Positions 36,990-50,313 of a stretch of DNA of 64,000 nucleotides are shown here, piece by piece. The DNA lies in contig NZ_CP101462.1 of NCBI RefSeq assembly GCF_024362205.1, positions 586,501 to 650,500 on the forward strand. The letters are read 5' to 3'. Source of the stretch: Exiguobacterium aurantiacum. GTDB taxonomy: Bacteria; Bacillota; Bacilli; Exiguobacteriales; Exiguobacteriaceae. The notes beneath the pieces were generated by a model. It was not told the DNA's origin, did no database searches, and worked only from the letters and a program-made list of their open reading frames with translations. Position 1 is the stretch's first letter, and the number at the start of each line of letters is the position of its first letter. The position numbers were made by a program, and so were the translations under genes.

Positions 36990-39233
36990 TCAATGGATGG
37001 CCGAGAATGTCTTCAAATATCGTTCAAAGTCTGCTCTATCTAGCGGTTTGGAGAGTAGGTACCCTTGGCCGAGCGTACAGCCGTTTTGCTTGAGAAATTG
37101 TAGTTGGAAATCGGTCTCGATCCCTTCGGCGATGATGTCCAAATCGAGGTTCAACCCAAGCTCGATGATGGTTTTGACCATCGGCGAAGATGCCGATTCG
37201 TCCAATCCTCTCACAAACGATTGATCAATCTTTAACGCATCAATCGGCAGATGTTGAAGGACATGCAAGGAAGAATACCCCGTACCGAAATCATCAATTG
37301 AAGTTCGGACACCGAGTTCTTTCAACTGATGCAAGATAATTGTCGTGTCTTTCGTGTTCTGCATGATGGATTCGGTGATTTCAAGTTCAAGACAATGTGG
37401 ACCGAGCTTCGTCTGGTCGAGGATGTGTCTGACCGAATCGATGAATGCATCGTCCTCTAACTGAATGACAGAGACGTTTACGGCGACGTGCAACTCGGTC
37501 GGACCAAGAGACTGCCAAGCTTTCACTTGCTCACACGCCTTCCGCATGACCCAGCACCCGATGTCGACAATCATCCCAGTCTCTTCCGCTGCAGGAATAA
37601 ACTCCATCGGCGAGATGATGCCTAGTCTAGAATGATGCCAGCGCAACAGCGCCTCTACCCCATCCAATTGGCCAGACTGTAAATTGATTTTTGGTTGATA
37701 GACAAGATGGAATTGCTTTTCCTCGAGCGCGTACTTCAATGCTTTTTCGATTTCCATCTTGCGTTGGATTTTGGTCATCATCTCGCTGTCGAACACGAGA
37801 TAATTGTTCTTGCCATTCTCTTTCACCTCATACATGGCGACATCGGCCTTCGTCAACAAATCCTCTGCGTTTTTCGAGTGGTCAGGGAATAGACTGATGC
37901 CGATGCTCGGGGTAAGGTTCATCGTTTTTCCGGCGACCGTCATGTCGATTACGAAGAGATCGAGTAAGGCGTTCGCAAAGAAGCGGGCGTGTTCTTCTGA
38001 GCCGTTGCGTAACAAGACGACGAACTCGTCCCCGCCAAGTCGATAGAGACGCTCCTTCTCCTTGATGATTAGCCCGATATGCTCGGCAACGGCAATCAGC
38101 ACACGATCACCAATCTGATGACCGAGCGAATCATTGATATATTTGAACCGGTCCAAATCGATCATCAGTAAAGCCAAACGCTCGTGCTCAGACGATACGT
38201 GTCGTTTTAGATCGGTGATGAGACTATGGCGATTGGGCAAGCTGGTCAGGCTGTCGTGAAACGCCAAATACTCCATTTGAGATAGAATCTGTTTATTCTC
38301 TCGAATCATGAAAAATTGTCTCCCGACAATTAAAAAATACGTGACAATCAAGGCGACGCTCAACACGTTGAAATGCCAATCATAGCTATTTATGACGAGC
38401 ACAATCAATAAGATTCCGCTCGCATAAGGCAAATACAGTTCATATTCGGGATTCAGAATCGTCCTATGCTCTTTCCATGTATCCGACGGCCGTTCCCGAT
38501 ATAGCAACCCGGTCAACCCGATGAAAAGAGGGGCAATCGTCCATAACAGATACATGGTCGAGGTGGTGTCAGGATATGAAACGACCATCATGACATCGGC
38601 TGTCGCCTGTAGGATTAGTCCGGTCACCAAAAATAAGACTGCGCGCTCCGTTTTTCCGGCTTGGACCATATAGTAGAGAATGATGCCGAGAAACAGGATG
38701 CCTAGATCGACGAATTGATAAACGAACGTGATCGCATAAATGTGGAACGGATAGTCAGCTGCTAGATGGAACGGCTGAATTAAAAAATGATAGCTGACGG
38801 ACATAGCCACGATCATGTAGATGGAGAGATTGAATCGATAATGGCGATCACTGAGTAAAAATCCTCCTGTCTGGGTTCGATTGACGAGTGCCATTAAAAA
38901 TAATGGATAGGACATAATCCAGAACAAGTTCGCGACAAAGCGTCTTGACGGGTTCAAGTACTGCATGTCGAGCAGTAGCCAAATGAAGTTACCGAGAGTC
39001 AAAGTGACCAATGCCAGCAAGATGTACCACCAATACCGTGGACGGGTAGGGTGGCGACGCAACGCCATGATTATCCAGCTCAAACCAATCACGCTTGCGA
39101 AAAACGGGAAGGCGCTGTGTCCTAGAGGATGGCGCTGATCGAGCAACATAAGCATTATCGTACAGATCAGAAAAATTCCACTGATCGTTAAATATAAAGA
39201 TAAGGGGGACCGCCTATGTTTGTTTGTCCTCAT
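36990..39233 (-). CDS. membrane GGDEF-EAL protein (c-di-GMP synthesis/hydrolysis)
   Basis: A 747-residue protein with about eight or nine membrane spans (1-300), a GGDEF domain (about 310-480) and an EAL domain (about 490-745). The cyclase signature RLGGDEFVVLL is intact near residue 400. There is no RxxD five residues before it, so product inhibition at an I-site is unlikely. The phosphodiesterase keeps EALLRWHHS, ETGMI, and DDFGTGYSSL, so it may be active too. The membrane part resembles other seven- to nine-span sensor modules but I cannot name it. It is the only complete c-di-GMP enzyme in the window, 10 kb from a putative c-di-GMP-controlled polysaccharide operon. Confidence 0.92.
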   Translation of the reverse strand: MRTNKHRRSPLSLYLTISGIFLICTIMLMLLDQRHPLGHSAFPFFASVIGLSWIIMALRRHPTRPRYWWYILLALVTLTLGNFIWLLLDMQYLNPSRRFVANLFWIMSYPLFLMALVNRTQTGGFLLSDRHYRFNLSIYMIVAMSVSYHFLIQPFHLAADYPFHIYAITFVYQFVDLGILFLGIILYYMVQAGKTERAVLFLVTGLILQATADVMMVVSYPDTTSTMYLLWTIAPLFIGLTGLLYRERPSDTWKEHRTILNPEYELYLPYASGILLIVLVINSYDWHFNVLSVALIVTYFLIVGRQFFMIRENKQILSQMEYLAFHDSLTSLPNRHSLITDLKRHVSSEHERLALLMIDLDRFKYINDSLGHQIGDRVLIAVAEHIGLIIKEKERLYRLGGDEFVVLLRNGSEEHARFFANALLDLFVIDMTVAGKTMNLTPSIGISLFPDHSKNAEDLLTKADVAMYEVKENGKNNYLVFDSEMMTKIQRKMEIEKALKYALEEKQFHLVYQPKINLQSGQLDGVEALLRWHHSRLGIISPMEFIPAAEETGMIVDIGCWVMRKACEQVKAWQSLGPTELHVAVNVSVIQLEDDAFIDSVRHILDQTKLGPHCLELEITESIMQNTKDTTIILHQLKELGVRTSIDDFGTGYSSLHVLQHLPIDALKIDQSFVRGLDESASSPMVKTIIELGLNLDLDIIAEGIETDFQLQFLKQNGCTLGQGYLLSKPLDRADFERYLKTFSAIH

Positions 39234-39327
39234 GGGATTAATCCTCTCTATTAATTATTAGTTCGATGATGTGTGTTCCCGATGTGAATAGTCACTTTGT
39301 TTCATTTTTTCATCAATCTCCATACGA

Positions 39328-39361
39328 AAATCCCTGAGAGGGGGTGGGGATACTCTCAGGG
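39328..39361 (-). terminator. terminator of the chemoreceptor gene
   Basis: CCCTGAGAG (39332-39340) pairs with CTCTCAGGG (39353-39361). Read on the minus strand it is followed by ATTTTC. Confidence 0.7.
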
Positions 39362-39389
39362 GGAAATCATATGGTGAAAACATTGTCAT

Positions 39390-41129
39390 CTACAGTTTGA
39401 ACTGTTGGCTCATAGTTTCCATGTCTATAGCTGTCGTTGACAGTTCTTTCACAAACTGGTTCATCGTATCACTCGTCACGGCCAACTGTTCAGTAGACGC
39501 TGCCACTTCCTCGTTCCCGGCTGTGCTTTCTTCGGAAATCGAAGCAATATCAGATAGTCCTTGCTCAATGGCTTTTTGATTCGTCTCCACATTTCCTAGT
39601 CTGGTTTGCATCGAATGACTGAGTGAACGCATCTCACGGACACTCATTTCGATGTCTTCAAACGCGACTTTCGTCGACTCAAGCGTTTGCTTACCTGTCT
39701 CTGTTGCCGAGCGGCTCTCTGTGAAAGCACGATCTAGGTCAACAGAATTCCGTTTAACGTTCGCCGCAATTTCTGAGATTTCACTTACTGACTGAGACAC
39801 TTCATCTGATAACATACGAATCTCGGCAGCAACGACAGCGAATCCTTTTCCATGCTCACCAGCGCGCGCCGCTTCGATGGCGGCATTGAGTGCAAGTAGG
39901 TTTGTCTGTTCTGAAATTTGTCGGATTAAGGTCACGAGTTGCGTCACCTCGTCTGCTTGTCTTTCAAAATCTTTCACTTGTCCTTGTGACTGTGTGATCT
40001 GTGCATGGATATATGTCATCTGATCTACCGCCTCCGACATATAAGCTTGTCCTTTTAGAGTCGCCGCGCCTACCTGATCTGCTTGTTGGCTCACTTCTTG
40101 TCCTTCTGCTGTCGCATGTCTGACAAGAGAGGCGAAGTCGTTCATGTGCTCGTAAAGTTTCATCGTGAGTGTACTTTGATTCTCGACGCCTCCAGCGAGT
40201 TCTTCCATCGTATAAGCGATTTGACGTGAAGCGTCATGCACCTCGACGGAAATCGAAGCAACGTTCGCGCTCTCTTTTGAAACTGTGGCTGATGAGGACT
40301 GGATACCCGAAACCAGTTCCTTCAGTGTCCCAGTCATTTGTCGCATCGAACTCGCCAACCGCTTGATTTCATCGTCCTTCTTGACGTGGATTGTCTCAAT
40401 TACCGAAGATGCTGCACCTAGTTCTCCATGAGCGACTTTATTGGCGACTTGGTCCAATATGCTCAACGGTTTTAACTTCCAATCCAAGTACCGCCAGATG
40501 ATAGCGGTTCCGACACTCATTAAAATGAAGAGTCCTAACACGATTTGAGGGATGATGTCTTGCAACACATCTGACGTGATTGCGGCGACTTCATCTGCTT
40601 TTTTATCGAGTCCGAGGACACCAATCACGTTCCCGTCTAGTTTGATTGGGACGAGAACCGTGATGTATTCTCCATACTCAGGATCATGTACGACTCTAGT
40701 GGCTACGTCTTCTCCATTAAAAGCAGCTTCAACATTCTCGGGTGACGTCGAAGATAGAATCTTTCCGATATCGTCAGCTTCATCTGCTTCCGCACCGTCG
40801 ATGATGATTTGAGCCTGATTTTTGTCCAATTCGACCGTGTAAATGTACATGGCTCCGTTTTGTTGACGATATGTATGAAGCTGTTCCCGAAACTGTTCAT
40901 ATACGTCTCCTTTAACCGGAGATTCGACAAACTTGGCATAAGCCGACTTGTCCATATCATCAATCAAACGATTGGCATCATCGATTAGGACCGATTGGAC
41001 GGTCTTTAAAACGGTATTCTTCGTCCCAATATACTGAAACACCCCGAATAGAATAATCAATAAGCCAATAAAAATCAGCATCACCTGCAAAATCCTCGTT
41101 TTTAATGTCCCTATTTTTTTAGTTCTCAT
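39390..41129 (-). CDS. methyl-accepting chemotaxis protein
   Basis: A 579-residue chemoreceptor. The first span is about 12-34, an extracellular sensing domain of Cache-like size about 35-190, the second span about 193-213, then HAMP to about 265. The cytoplasmic signalling hairpin contains the invariant [20 protein letters not shown] tip. PDYGEY-type segments ([28 protein letters not shown]) in the sensor resemble dCache/sCache domains. The ligand is unknown. GGAGG precedes the ATG, and a SigD-like promoter lies directly upstream, consistent with motility co-regulation. Confidence 0.95.
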   Translation of the reverse strand: MRTKKIGTLKTRILQVMLIFIGLLIILFGVFQYIGTKNTVLKTVQSVLIDDANRLIDDMDKSAYAKFVESPVKGDVYEQFREQLHTYRQQNGAMYIYTVELDKNQAQIIIDGAEADEADDIGKILSSTSPENVEAAFNGEDVATRVVHDPEYGEYITVLVPIKLDGNVIGVLGLDKKADEVAAITSDVLQDIIPQIVLGLFILMSVGTAIIWRYLDWKLKPLSILDQVANKVAHGELGAASSVIETIHVKKDDEIKRLASSMRQMTGTLKELVSGIQSSSATVSKESANVASISVEVHDASRQIAYTMEELAGGVENQSTLTMKLYEHMNDFASLVRHATAEGQEVSQQADQVGAATLKGQAYMSEAVDQMTYIHAQITQSQGQVKDFERQADEVTQLVTLIRQISEQTNLLALNAAIEAARAGEHGKGFAVVAAEIRMLSDEVSQSVSEISEIAANVKRNSVDLDRAFTESRSATETGKQTLESTKVAFEDIEMSVREMRSLSHSMQTRLGNVETNQKAIEQGLSDIASISEESTAGNEEVAASTEQLAVTSDTMNQFVKELSTTAIDMETMSQQFKL

Positions 41130-41156
41130 CTTCCAATTCCTCCATTCCCTCCATTC

Positions 41157-41182
41157 TTATCGGCTTAAAAACGATAGTTTGA
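41157..41182 (-). promoter_or_regulatory. putative SigD (flagellar sigma) promoter of the chemoreceptor
   Basis: On the minus strand TCAA is followed after 14 bases by GCCGATAA, close to the SigD pattern TAAA-N14/15-GCCGATAT. The start codon lies 28 bases below the -10, with GGAGG in between. Seven of eight -10 bases match. Confidence 0.7.
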
Positions 41183-41251
41183 ATATCGCTTTTGTTTTTT
41201 TAGTATTTTGTTATTTCCGTGAAATACTATATTTTTTAGTGCATCGCATAC

Positions 41252-41292
41252 AAAAAACCTCGAATGGATTCCCGAACATCCAAGTCGAGGTC
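41252..41292 (-). terminator. terminator of the nanE operon
   Basis: On the minus strand GACCTCGA and TTCGAGG pair around an inner TGGAT/ATCCA stem and are followed by TTTTTTG. It ends the PTS-RpiR-nanE unit. Confidence 0.8.
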
Positions 41293-41349
41293 TTTAAAAA
41301 CTCCTCAAAAACTATACTTCTCAATTCCGATTGGGAAGTGGTCAATCAA

Positions 41350-42048
41350 TCATTTTGTATTTTCCACGTTGAGAGTGAGTGCGGCGTCAAAACGAGCCGT
41401 AATCTGTTGCGGGCGTGTGATCGCCCCGCCGACGACGACGGCGTGGGTGCCGAGGTCCATGCAGCGTTTCGCCATCTCGGGCGTCAAAATGTTGCCTTCG
41501 GCGACGACCGGTTGCGTGACGTGGTCGAGCACGTCCTTCAAGAACTTGAAGTCGTCGTGGAAGAGGAGCGAACCGTTCGTCTCGGCCGTATAGCCGTGTA
41601 GCGTCGTCGAGATGTAGTCGAAGCCGATTCGGTCCGCTTCGATACAATCCTCAAGCGTCGCACAGTCGGCCATCAACAGTTGGTTCGGATAAATCGAGCG
41701 GATGGCGTGGACGAGCTCTTGCAGTGTCATGTTGCCGGGACGCAGACGTTGCGTCGCATCGAGAGCGATGACGTCGACGCCGACTTCAATCAACTCCTCA
41801 ACTTCCTTCATCGTCGCCGTAATGAACACGTCACTGTCCGCATAGTCGCGTTTGACGATCCCGATGATCGGGACGTTCACTTGCTTTTTGATTTCACGGA
41901 TGTCTTTCGCCGAGTTGGCACGGATCCCTTTGGCGCCGCCTTGGACGGCCGCGATGGCCATCCGTCCCATGATGTAGTCGCTATGGAGCGGTTCATCCTC
42001 GAGTGCCTGGCACGAGACGATCAATCCGGTTGGTAAATCGGTCATCAT
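41350..42048 (-). CDS. nanE: N-acetylmannosamine-6-phosphate 2-epimerase
   Basis: A 232-residue TIM-barrel enzyme that converts ManNAc-6-P to GlcNAc-6-[16 protein letters not shown] at the start, [14 protein letters not shown] near 36, IGIVKRDY with the catalytic Lys near 62, [12 protein letters not shown] near 95, and [11 protein letters not shown] and [16 protein letters not shown] near 180-215 are family marks. The start overlaps the regulator stop by one base. In context it processes the sugar phosphate delivered by the PTS encoded upstream. No nanA or nanK lies nearby. Confidence 0.95.
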   Translation of the reverse strand: MMTDLPTGLIVSCQALEDEPLHSDYIMGRMAIAAVQGGAKGIRANSAKDIREIKKQVNVPIIGIVKRDYADSDVFITATMKEVEELIEVGVDVIALDATQRLRPGNMTLQELVHAIRSIYPNQLLMADCATLEDCIEADRIGFDYISTTLHGYTAETNGSLLFHDDFKFLKDVLDHVTQPVVAEGNILTPEMAKRCMDLGTHAVVVGGAITRPQQITARFDAALTLNVENTK

Positions 42049-42854
42049 TAATCACTTCTTTCTTTTAATCGGTCGAGCGCTTTTAGTGTCTTCATATAGT
42101 GCGCTTTTAAGTCTTCATTCGTTTCCATCAATGTTTTCGTCACCGCGTCCGCTGTGAAGAGGAGCGGGAGCTGTGTGTTGATCAAGAACGCCTCGCCCGA
42201 CGCACCGGCCGTCAACAGTCGGTGGTCGACGAGCTCGGCGAGCGGGGAGTGCTGATAGCCGACGAAGGCGATCGTCGTGCAGCCCGATTCTTTCGCGAGC
42301 TGGACGGCTTGGACGACCTCACGGCTCTCGCCGCTGTTCGAGAAGGCGATAATCAAATCGTCTTTCGTCGCGATCGAGGCGTCCATGACCATGCTATGGC
42401 TATCGAACGCCGTCGTCGCGAGCAGTCCCATCCGCCGCAAGCGATACTCCATCTCTTGGGCGACGAGTCCGGCGTTACCGAGTCCGTATAAGTGGACCGA
42501 GCGGCACCGTCGAATATGGTCGCAGATGGCGAGCAGTTCGTCTTGGTCGATCAAGTGAGCGGTCGTCTGAATCAATTCGATATACGACCGCTGCATCGGT
42601 TCGAGTGACGTCGCCGTCTGGGGTAAGTTCGTTTCCGTCAATGTCTTTTGCATCATGAGCTTCAGTGCCGAATAGCTCCCGACCCCAATCGTTTTGCAGA
42701 ACCGGGTCACGGTCCCAGGTGAAGTCTGGATGGCTTGCGCCAACTCAGTAATCGTCAACTCGATGGCGTCGTTCATATTCGTCATGAGGTAATCGGCAAT
42801 CTTTTTCTCACTGTCCGTCATCTCTGGATAGACGTCTTTCATTTGTTCCCACAC
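42048..42854 (-). CDS. RpiR/MurR-family transcriptional regulator
   Basis: A 268-residue regulator. The N-terminal helix-turn-helix is [22 protein letters not shown] (about 30-52), and a SIS sugar-phosphate-binding domain covers about 115-245 ([37 protein letters not shown]). The GTG at 42854 is seven bases after GGAGGG and fits better than upstream starts. It lies between the PTS and nanE genes and probably senses an amino-sugar phosphate to control this operon. Confidence 0.88.
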   Translation of the reverse strand: MWEQMKDVYPEMTDSEKKIADYLMTNMNDAIELTITELAQAIQTSPGTVTRFCKTIGVGSYSALKLMMQKTLTETNLPQTATSLEPMQRSYIELIQTTAHLIDQDELLAICDHIRRCRSVHLYGLGNAGLVAQEMEYRLRRMGLLATTAFDSHSMVMDASIATKDDLIIAFSNSGESREVVQAVQLAKESGCTTIAFVGYQHSPLAELVDHRLLTAGASGEAFLINTQLPLLFTADAVTKTLMETNEDLKAHYMKTLKALDRLKERSD

Positions 42855-42878
42855 GGCTGTTCCCTCCAACACAATTCG

Positions 42879-44420
42879 TTATTCGCCCCGGCCTAACGCC
42901 TCTTGGACTTCATTCTTAATAATTGTAACAGAAGGACCGTAAATTACTTGAATCCCATTTCCTTTTTGCACGACCCCGTGGGCGCCCGTCGCCTTCAACA
43001 AATCCTCGCGGACGTGCTGATGGTCGTTGACGGTGACGCGGAGGCGTGTCGCACAGCAGTCGACCGTGTCGATGTTGGCATCTCCACCGAGAGCGGCGAT
43101 GATTGCTGTCGTGCGGTCCGATGCGTCAACGTCGGCTGCTTTCACAGCTGTCTCGTCTGAACGTCCCGGCGTCATGAAGTTGAACTTCGTGATGAGGAAG
43201 CGGAACGTCACGTAGTAGAGCAAGAACCAGAAGGCACCGATGACCGGTACGAGCATCCAGTTCGTCTTGTCATTTCCCTGTAAAACCCCGAATAAGATAA
43301 AGTCGATGAACCCACCTGAGAACGTTTGACCAATCGTGATCTCGAAGATGTGGGCCATCATGAAGGCGAGTCCGTCAAAGATGGCGTGTACCAAATAGAG
43401 GACCGGTGCCACGAACAAGAAGGCGAACTCGAGCGGTTCGGTGATCCCCGTCAAGAACGACGTGAGCGCCGCTGAGAACAAGAGACCGAAGACGACTTTC
43501 TTCTGTTCTGGTTTCGCGCAGTGGTACATGGCGAGCGCGGCACCGAGCAGACCGAACATCATCGTGATGAAGCGACCTGACATGAAGCGGGCCGTACCTT
43601 CATAGAACTGCGTCGTGCTCGGGTCGGCGAGCTGGGCGAAGAAGATTTTCTGCGTCCCTTCAATCAACGTCCCGTCGATGACCATTGAGCCCCCGAGGCC
43701 GGTCGTCCAAAACGGGATGTAGAAGATGTGGTGCAACCCAAACGGTCCGAGCATCCGGAGAACGAAGCCGTAGATGAACGTCCCGATATACCCTGTCTTG
43801 TCGACGAGTCCACCTAGCGAGAAGATTCCGCTTTGAACCGTCGGCCAGATGAAGTAAAGCGCGATCCCGACACCGATGGCGACGAACGACGTGATGATCG
43901 GCACGAAGCGCGATCCGCTGAAGAAGCCAAGGAACTGCGGGAGCACTTGCTTGTTGTAGCGGTTATGCAAGAGCGCGGTCACAATCCCGATGAGAATTCC
44001 GCCGAAGACGCCTGTCTCGAGCGTTTGAATCCCGAGTGCCATCCCTTGGCCGGCACTGGCAAGGTCCGTCTCCATCAACTCACCCGTGATTTGAAGCATG
44101 GCGTTGATGGTGGCGTTCATGATCAGATAACCAAGCATGGCGGCGAGTCCCGCCGTCCCTTTGTCCGACTTGGCGAGCCCGACCGCGACCCCGATCGCGA
44201 AAAGGACAGCCAAGTTGGCGAAGACGATCGACCCAGCGGCGGCCATGATGGTGAACAGATGCTGGAGCCAGGTGATGTCGAGGAATGGATACGCCTGAAC
44301 CGTGTTCGGGTTCGAGAGCGCACCTCCGATCCCGAGTAATAGTCCCGCTGCCGGTAAGACAGCGATGGGCAACATAAATGATTTCCCGAATTGTTGTGCC
44401 CGTTCGAATAGACGTGACAT
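42879..44420 (-). CDS. PTS EIICB, glucose/amino-sugar family
   Basis: A 513-residue transporter with the IIC channel first (about 1-400) and IIB at the end (about 430-510). IIC has LPIAVLPAAGLLLGIGGAL and FLTGITEPLEFAFLFVAPVL. The phosphorylated Cys of IIB is in IDTVDCCATRLRVTV near residue 457. No IIA domain is present, so a IIA from another protein must phosphorylate it. Linkage to nanE suggests N-acetylmannosamine or a related amino sugar as substrate; the family also moves glucose, GlcNAc and maltose, so this is inference. AAGGAGG precedes the ATG. Confidence 0.88.
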   Translation of the reverse strand: MSRLFERAQQFGKSFMLPIAVLPAAGLLLGIGGALSNPNTVQAYPFLDITWLQHLFTIMAAAGSIVFANLAVLFAIGVAVGLAKSDKGTAGLAAMLGYLIMNATINAMLQITGELMETDLASAGQGMALGIQTLETGVFGGILIGIVTALLHNRYNKQVLPQFLGFFSGSRFVPIITSFVAIGVGIALYFIWPTVQSGIFSLGGLVDKTGYIGTFIYGFVLRMLGPFGLHHIFYIPFWTTGLGGSMVIDGTLIEGTQKIFFAQLADPSTTQFYEGTARFMSGRFITMMFGLLGAALAMYHCAKPEQKKVVFGLLFSAALTSFLTGITEPLEFAFLFVAPVLYLVHAIFDGLAFMMAHIFEITIGQTFSGGFIDFILFGVLQGNDKTNWMLVPVIGAFWFLLYYVTFRFLITKFNFMTPGRSDETAVKAADVDASDRTTAIIAALGGDANIDTVDCCATRLRVTVNDHQHVREDLLKATGAHGVVQKGNGIQVIYGPSVTIIKNEVQEALGRGE

Positions 44421-44453
44421 GAAAAAGTCCTCCTTAAAATTATTTTCACCTGA

Positions 44454-44491
44454 ATCATAATATGAAAAATATTTTTATGCAAGCGGTTACG
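44454..44491 (-). promoter_or_regulatory. nan-PTS promoter with overlapping cre
   Basis: Minus-strand TTGCAT (44477-44482) and TATGAT (44454-44459) are spaced 17 bases. CGTAACCGCTTGCA (44478-44491) matches the cre consensus at 12 of 14 positions and overlaps the -35. Repression by CcpA is expected. Confidence 0.65.
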
Positions 44492-44504
44492 GTAAAAATC
44501 TTTT

Positions 44505-44542
44505 TAATAAAAAATCGAACCAGTCATTGGGACCGGTTCGAT
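44505..44542 (-). terminator. terminator of the beta-glucoside operon
   Basis: Minus-strand ATCGAACCGGTCC pairs with (A)CTGGTTCGAT around a short loop, followed by TTTTTTATT. It lies nine bases below the GH1 stop. Confidence 0.85.
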
Positions 44543-44550
44543 ACGCATGG

Positions 44551-47947
<3,397 letters not shown>

Positions 47948-47992
47948 GTCCGTTCCCTTCCTTTACGTTGGATTTGTAGGTTTGCGTCAAAT

Positions 47993-48081
47993 AAAAAACC
48001 TGACTCGTGTCAGATGAGATACGCGAAATCACGTATGCCATCTGACTCGAGTCAGGTTATGCCCACTAAAGGTAACATTCC
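47993..48081 (-). promoter_or_regulatory. RAT antiterminator and terminator in the bglP leader
   Basis: Read on the minus strand, 48081-48055 is a 27-base match to the ribonucleic antiterminator pattern (GGATTGTTAC...GGCATAACC type). Its last bases overlap the 5' arm of a long hairpin (48058-47993; AACCTGACTCG and CGAGTCAGGTT, then TTTTTTATTT). A BglG/LicT-type protein binding the RAT would block the terminator when beta-glucosides are present. No such protein is encoded next to it in this window. Confidence 0.85.
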
Positions 48082-48118
48082 TGCGCAGGAGACCGTTCAG
48101 TTGTTATTTGATACTTGA

Positions 48119-48156
48119 AATGTAGCATGTGTCAAAACGAAATGTCAACGCTTACA
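48119..48156 (-). promoter_or_regulatory. bglP promoter with perfect cre
   Basis: Minus-strand TGTAAGCGTTGACA (48143-48156) matches the cre consensus fully and contains TTGACA (48143-48148). TACATT (48119-48124) lies 18 bases downstream as the -10. CcpA binding would block the polymerase directly. Confidence 0.8.
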
Positions 48157-48225
48157 TTTACAAATATTCAGATTTCTATTATTGGACACAACTACAGAAG
48201 GGTGGACTAACTGTAGGAAATAAAT

Positions 48226-48251
48226 AAACGAGTGAAGAACCTCACTCGTTT
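48226..48251 (-). terminator. terminator of the ydaJKLMN-like operon
   Basis: AAACGAGTGA and TCACTCGTTT form a 10-bp stem with a 6-base loop, followed on the minus strand by ATTTATT. Nothing else is seen in the rest of 48157-48255. Confidence 0.82.
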
Positions 48252-48255
48252 AGGC

Positions 48256-50301
48256 TTAGCTTGATTTTTTTCTACGACGCATCATGAGTAACAAACCGAC
48301 AGTCAGAGCAATCAGGACAACAAACCCGACAAAGTACCAAATTGAATTCGTAGAACGGGTTTCGGCAACATCGGTATTGATTGCATCTGCCTGATCAGAA
48401 ATCGTCGAACTGTTTGTAAAGATGGCCCCGTTTTGATTTTTAACAGCTACGCTGAACGTCTCATTCGGGAACGCCAAGGTTTGCATGAGAGACGCGTCAA
48501 TCGAGTCCGTGGTTGCTATGACGACTAGCGCCCGATCGGTATTCCAAGGAGAGGGTTGAATCCACGCATACTCTGCTGATGTCTCAGGGGTAAAGCCGTA
48601 CTGTGTTAAATCAATGCCTTTGTCGCCTGAGACAATCCAATCTTCTTGTTTCTCTTTCAAGATAGCTGCGTCTTCTGGATTCCCGACAAACATCACGGAC
48701 CGGTCTTCAAGAATCGACTCATCCAGTTCCGCTGCCCGTACAACTTCGACCTGATGGGTGAGTGGGGTGACAGGCAAGCCGCTGATGACCGTTGCGACAT
48801 TTTTCAACGTGGACAAACTGTCATCATCCGGCACGACGAGCACCACACCTTTTTCAGTAGCGAATAGACTCGCCATATTCAAAAAGACTTCGTTGTTTGT
48901 ATTCCCGTTACTTGTTGGGAGCGTCACTTCACTATCCGATGACACATAAATCCAGCGATCGACATCATTGTCCGTACAAGGAGCTTCAGAGCGAAGGCCT
49001 CTTGCCTCAAAGGATACATCCAGGAAAGTGGCGCGTTCCAAAGTCGAAGCAGCGACACGAACCTTATGGTGATAAAAACCCATGTCGTCCGGATCGTTAT
49101 CCAATGGAATTGAATGTGGGACATTGTTAATCCAAGCAATCAATTCAGCGGTTGATTGCTCTCCTTCCTTTACCGTAAGGCTCTCTGACAGTTTATACGA
49201 TACATCGATTTCTACACTCGATGCCGTATCGATGACTGGGAGTGGATAAAAATAATTGGCACTCTTCGCTTGCGCGCCACTCATGATTAAATCTGATGCA
49301 CCGAGTGTACGGAGCGACACGACATTTTCTGTTGCCTGTGAGGCAGGTATACTCGACAAAATCAGTTTTTCCCCATCGAATTGTTGGCGGTGCCTTTCTA
49401 AGAGGAGATGATCTAATTTTCCTTCAAATGACTCCGAGTTGTTCGTTAGGACGAACAGGGCGTCGACTGAATTCCCTTTGTCGACCAAGTTGACGCGTTG
49501 CAACAACATCTCGTCATCTTCTAGGGAGGTGTCAAGATCGTCAATGAGTGTGGCGACCGGACCGGTAAAGCCGTCCTTTTCCCCGACAAAAATATAGTTG
49601 CCCTTGAACGATTTTAGTTGCCGCTCATATCGAATCAATACGTTATCCGAGTCGGAGGCGTCATTTTTTAATTGACGATACAGCAATAGGGTAGCTTCGT
49701 ATGAAGCTGCGTCAGGACGGTCTGGTAGCACGAGAGTCAATGTTTCGTTGAACGTTTGCGTAAAGGTACTTGAGTATTCGTTCAAGGATAAATTGGTTTT
49801 GTTGCCGATCGAGACAAAGCTGGAAGATCGAACCGTGAACCAACTTCCGGAAGTATTGCCGGTGTCACACATTCGCCCACGAAGAATCCCGGTAAACCGA
49901 ACGGTGATCTCGTGAGTCCCTTTTGTCAAATGCTCATCACGGAGTGGAATCGTCACACGATCTTCAGCAGAATCTTTTGACAATGCGATTGAACGAATCG
50001 GTTCCCCATCGATTTCAATCGTGACTGCTGAGGGGGGGATGAGTAGTTCAGAGTGTGACCATTCCAAAGAGAGAAACTTGGACTTGCTTGCAGTCTCATC
50101 ACGTAACACGGTGTACGTATACGTACGAGATGATGTTTCTCCCGGTAAGATGTCATCAGTTATCGTCAAGGCACGCTCACTGATGGAGTCGGCAGATTTG
50201 ATTGGTAGCGGAGAAGTGATTTCGCCAGATGCATGAACCGGTAGTGCGAATGCTGTGAAGAACAGTATACCACTTAGTAAAATTGAGATTGAGAATTTCA
50301 T
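48256..50301 (-). CDS. ydaN: BcsB-like exopolysaccharide synthase subunit (YdaN-like)
   Basis: A 681-residue envelope protein: a signal peptide (ISILLSGILFFTAFALPVHA), a large extracellular region of the cellulose-synthase-subunit BcsB type (about 30-640), and a C-terminal span (WYFVGFVVLIALTVGLLLMM) with a basic cytoplasmic tail. BcsB-type proteins guide a nascent glucan-like chain and contact the synthase. It is the last gene of an operon with the order of B. subtilis ydaJKLMN and Listeria pssZABCD. The start follows AAAGGAAA, and 12 bases separate it from the glycosyltransferase gene. Confidence 0.82.
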   Translation of the reverse strand: MKFSISILLSGILFFTAFALPVHASGEITSPLPIKSADSISERALTITDDILPGETSSRTYTYTVLRDETASKSKFLSLEWSHSELLIPPSAVTIEIDGEPIRSIALSKDSAEDRVTIPLRDEHLTKGTHEITVRFTGILRGRMCDTGNTSGSWFTVRSSSFVSIGNKTNLSLNEYSSTFTQTFNETLTLVLPDRPDAASYEATLLLYRQLKNDASDSDNVLIRYERQLKSFKGNYIFVGEKDGFTGPVATLIDDLDTSLEDDEMLLQRVNLVDKGNSVDALFVLTNNSESFEGKLDHLLLERHRQQFDGEKLILSSIPASQATENVVSLRTLGASDLIMSGAQAKSANYFYPLPVIDTASSVEIDVSYKLSESLTVKEGEQSTAELIAWINNVPHSIPLDNDPDDMGFYHHKVRVAASTLERATFLDVSFEARGLRSEAPCTDNDVDRWIYVSSDSEVTLPTSNGNTNNEVFLNMASLFATEKGVVLVVPDDDSLSTLKNVATVISGLPVTPLTHQVEVVRAAELDESILEDRSVMFVGNPEDAAILKEKQEDWIVSGDKGIDLTQYGFTPETSAEYAWIQPSPWNTDRALVVIATTDSIDASLMQTLAFPNETFSVAVKNQNGAIFTNSSTISDQADAINTDVAETRSTNSIWYFVGFVVLIALTVGLLLMMRRRKKSS

Positions 50302-50313
50302 GTCGTTTTCCTT

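Noticed and set aside
42879-44420. MurP-type N-acetylmuramic acid PTS, suggested by the RpiR/MurR neighbour
   Set aside because: Domain order here is IIC-IIB, not the IIB-IIC order of MurP, and no MurQ etherase gene is linked; nanE points to an N-acetylmannosamine route instead.
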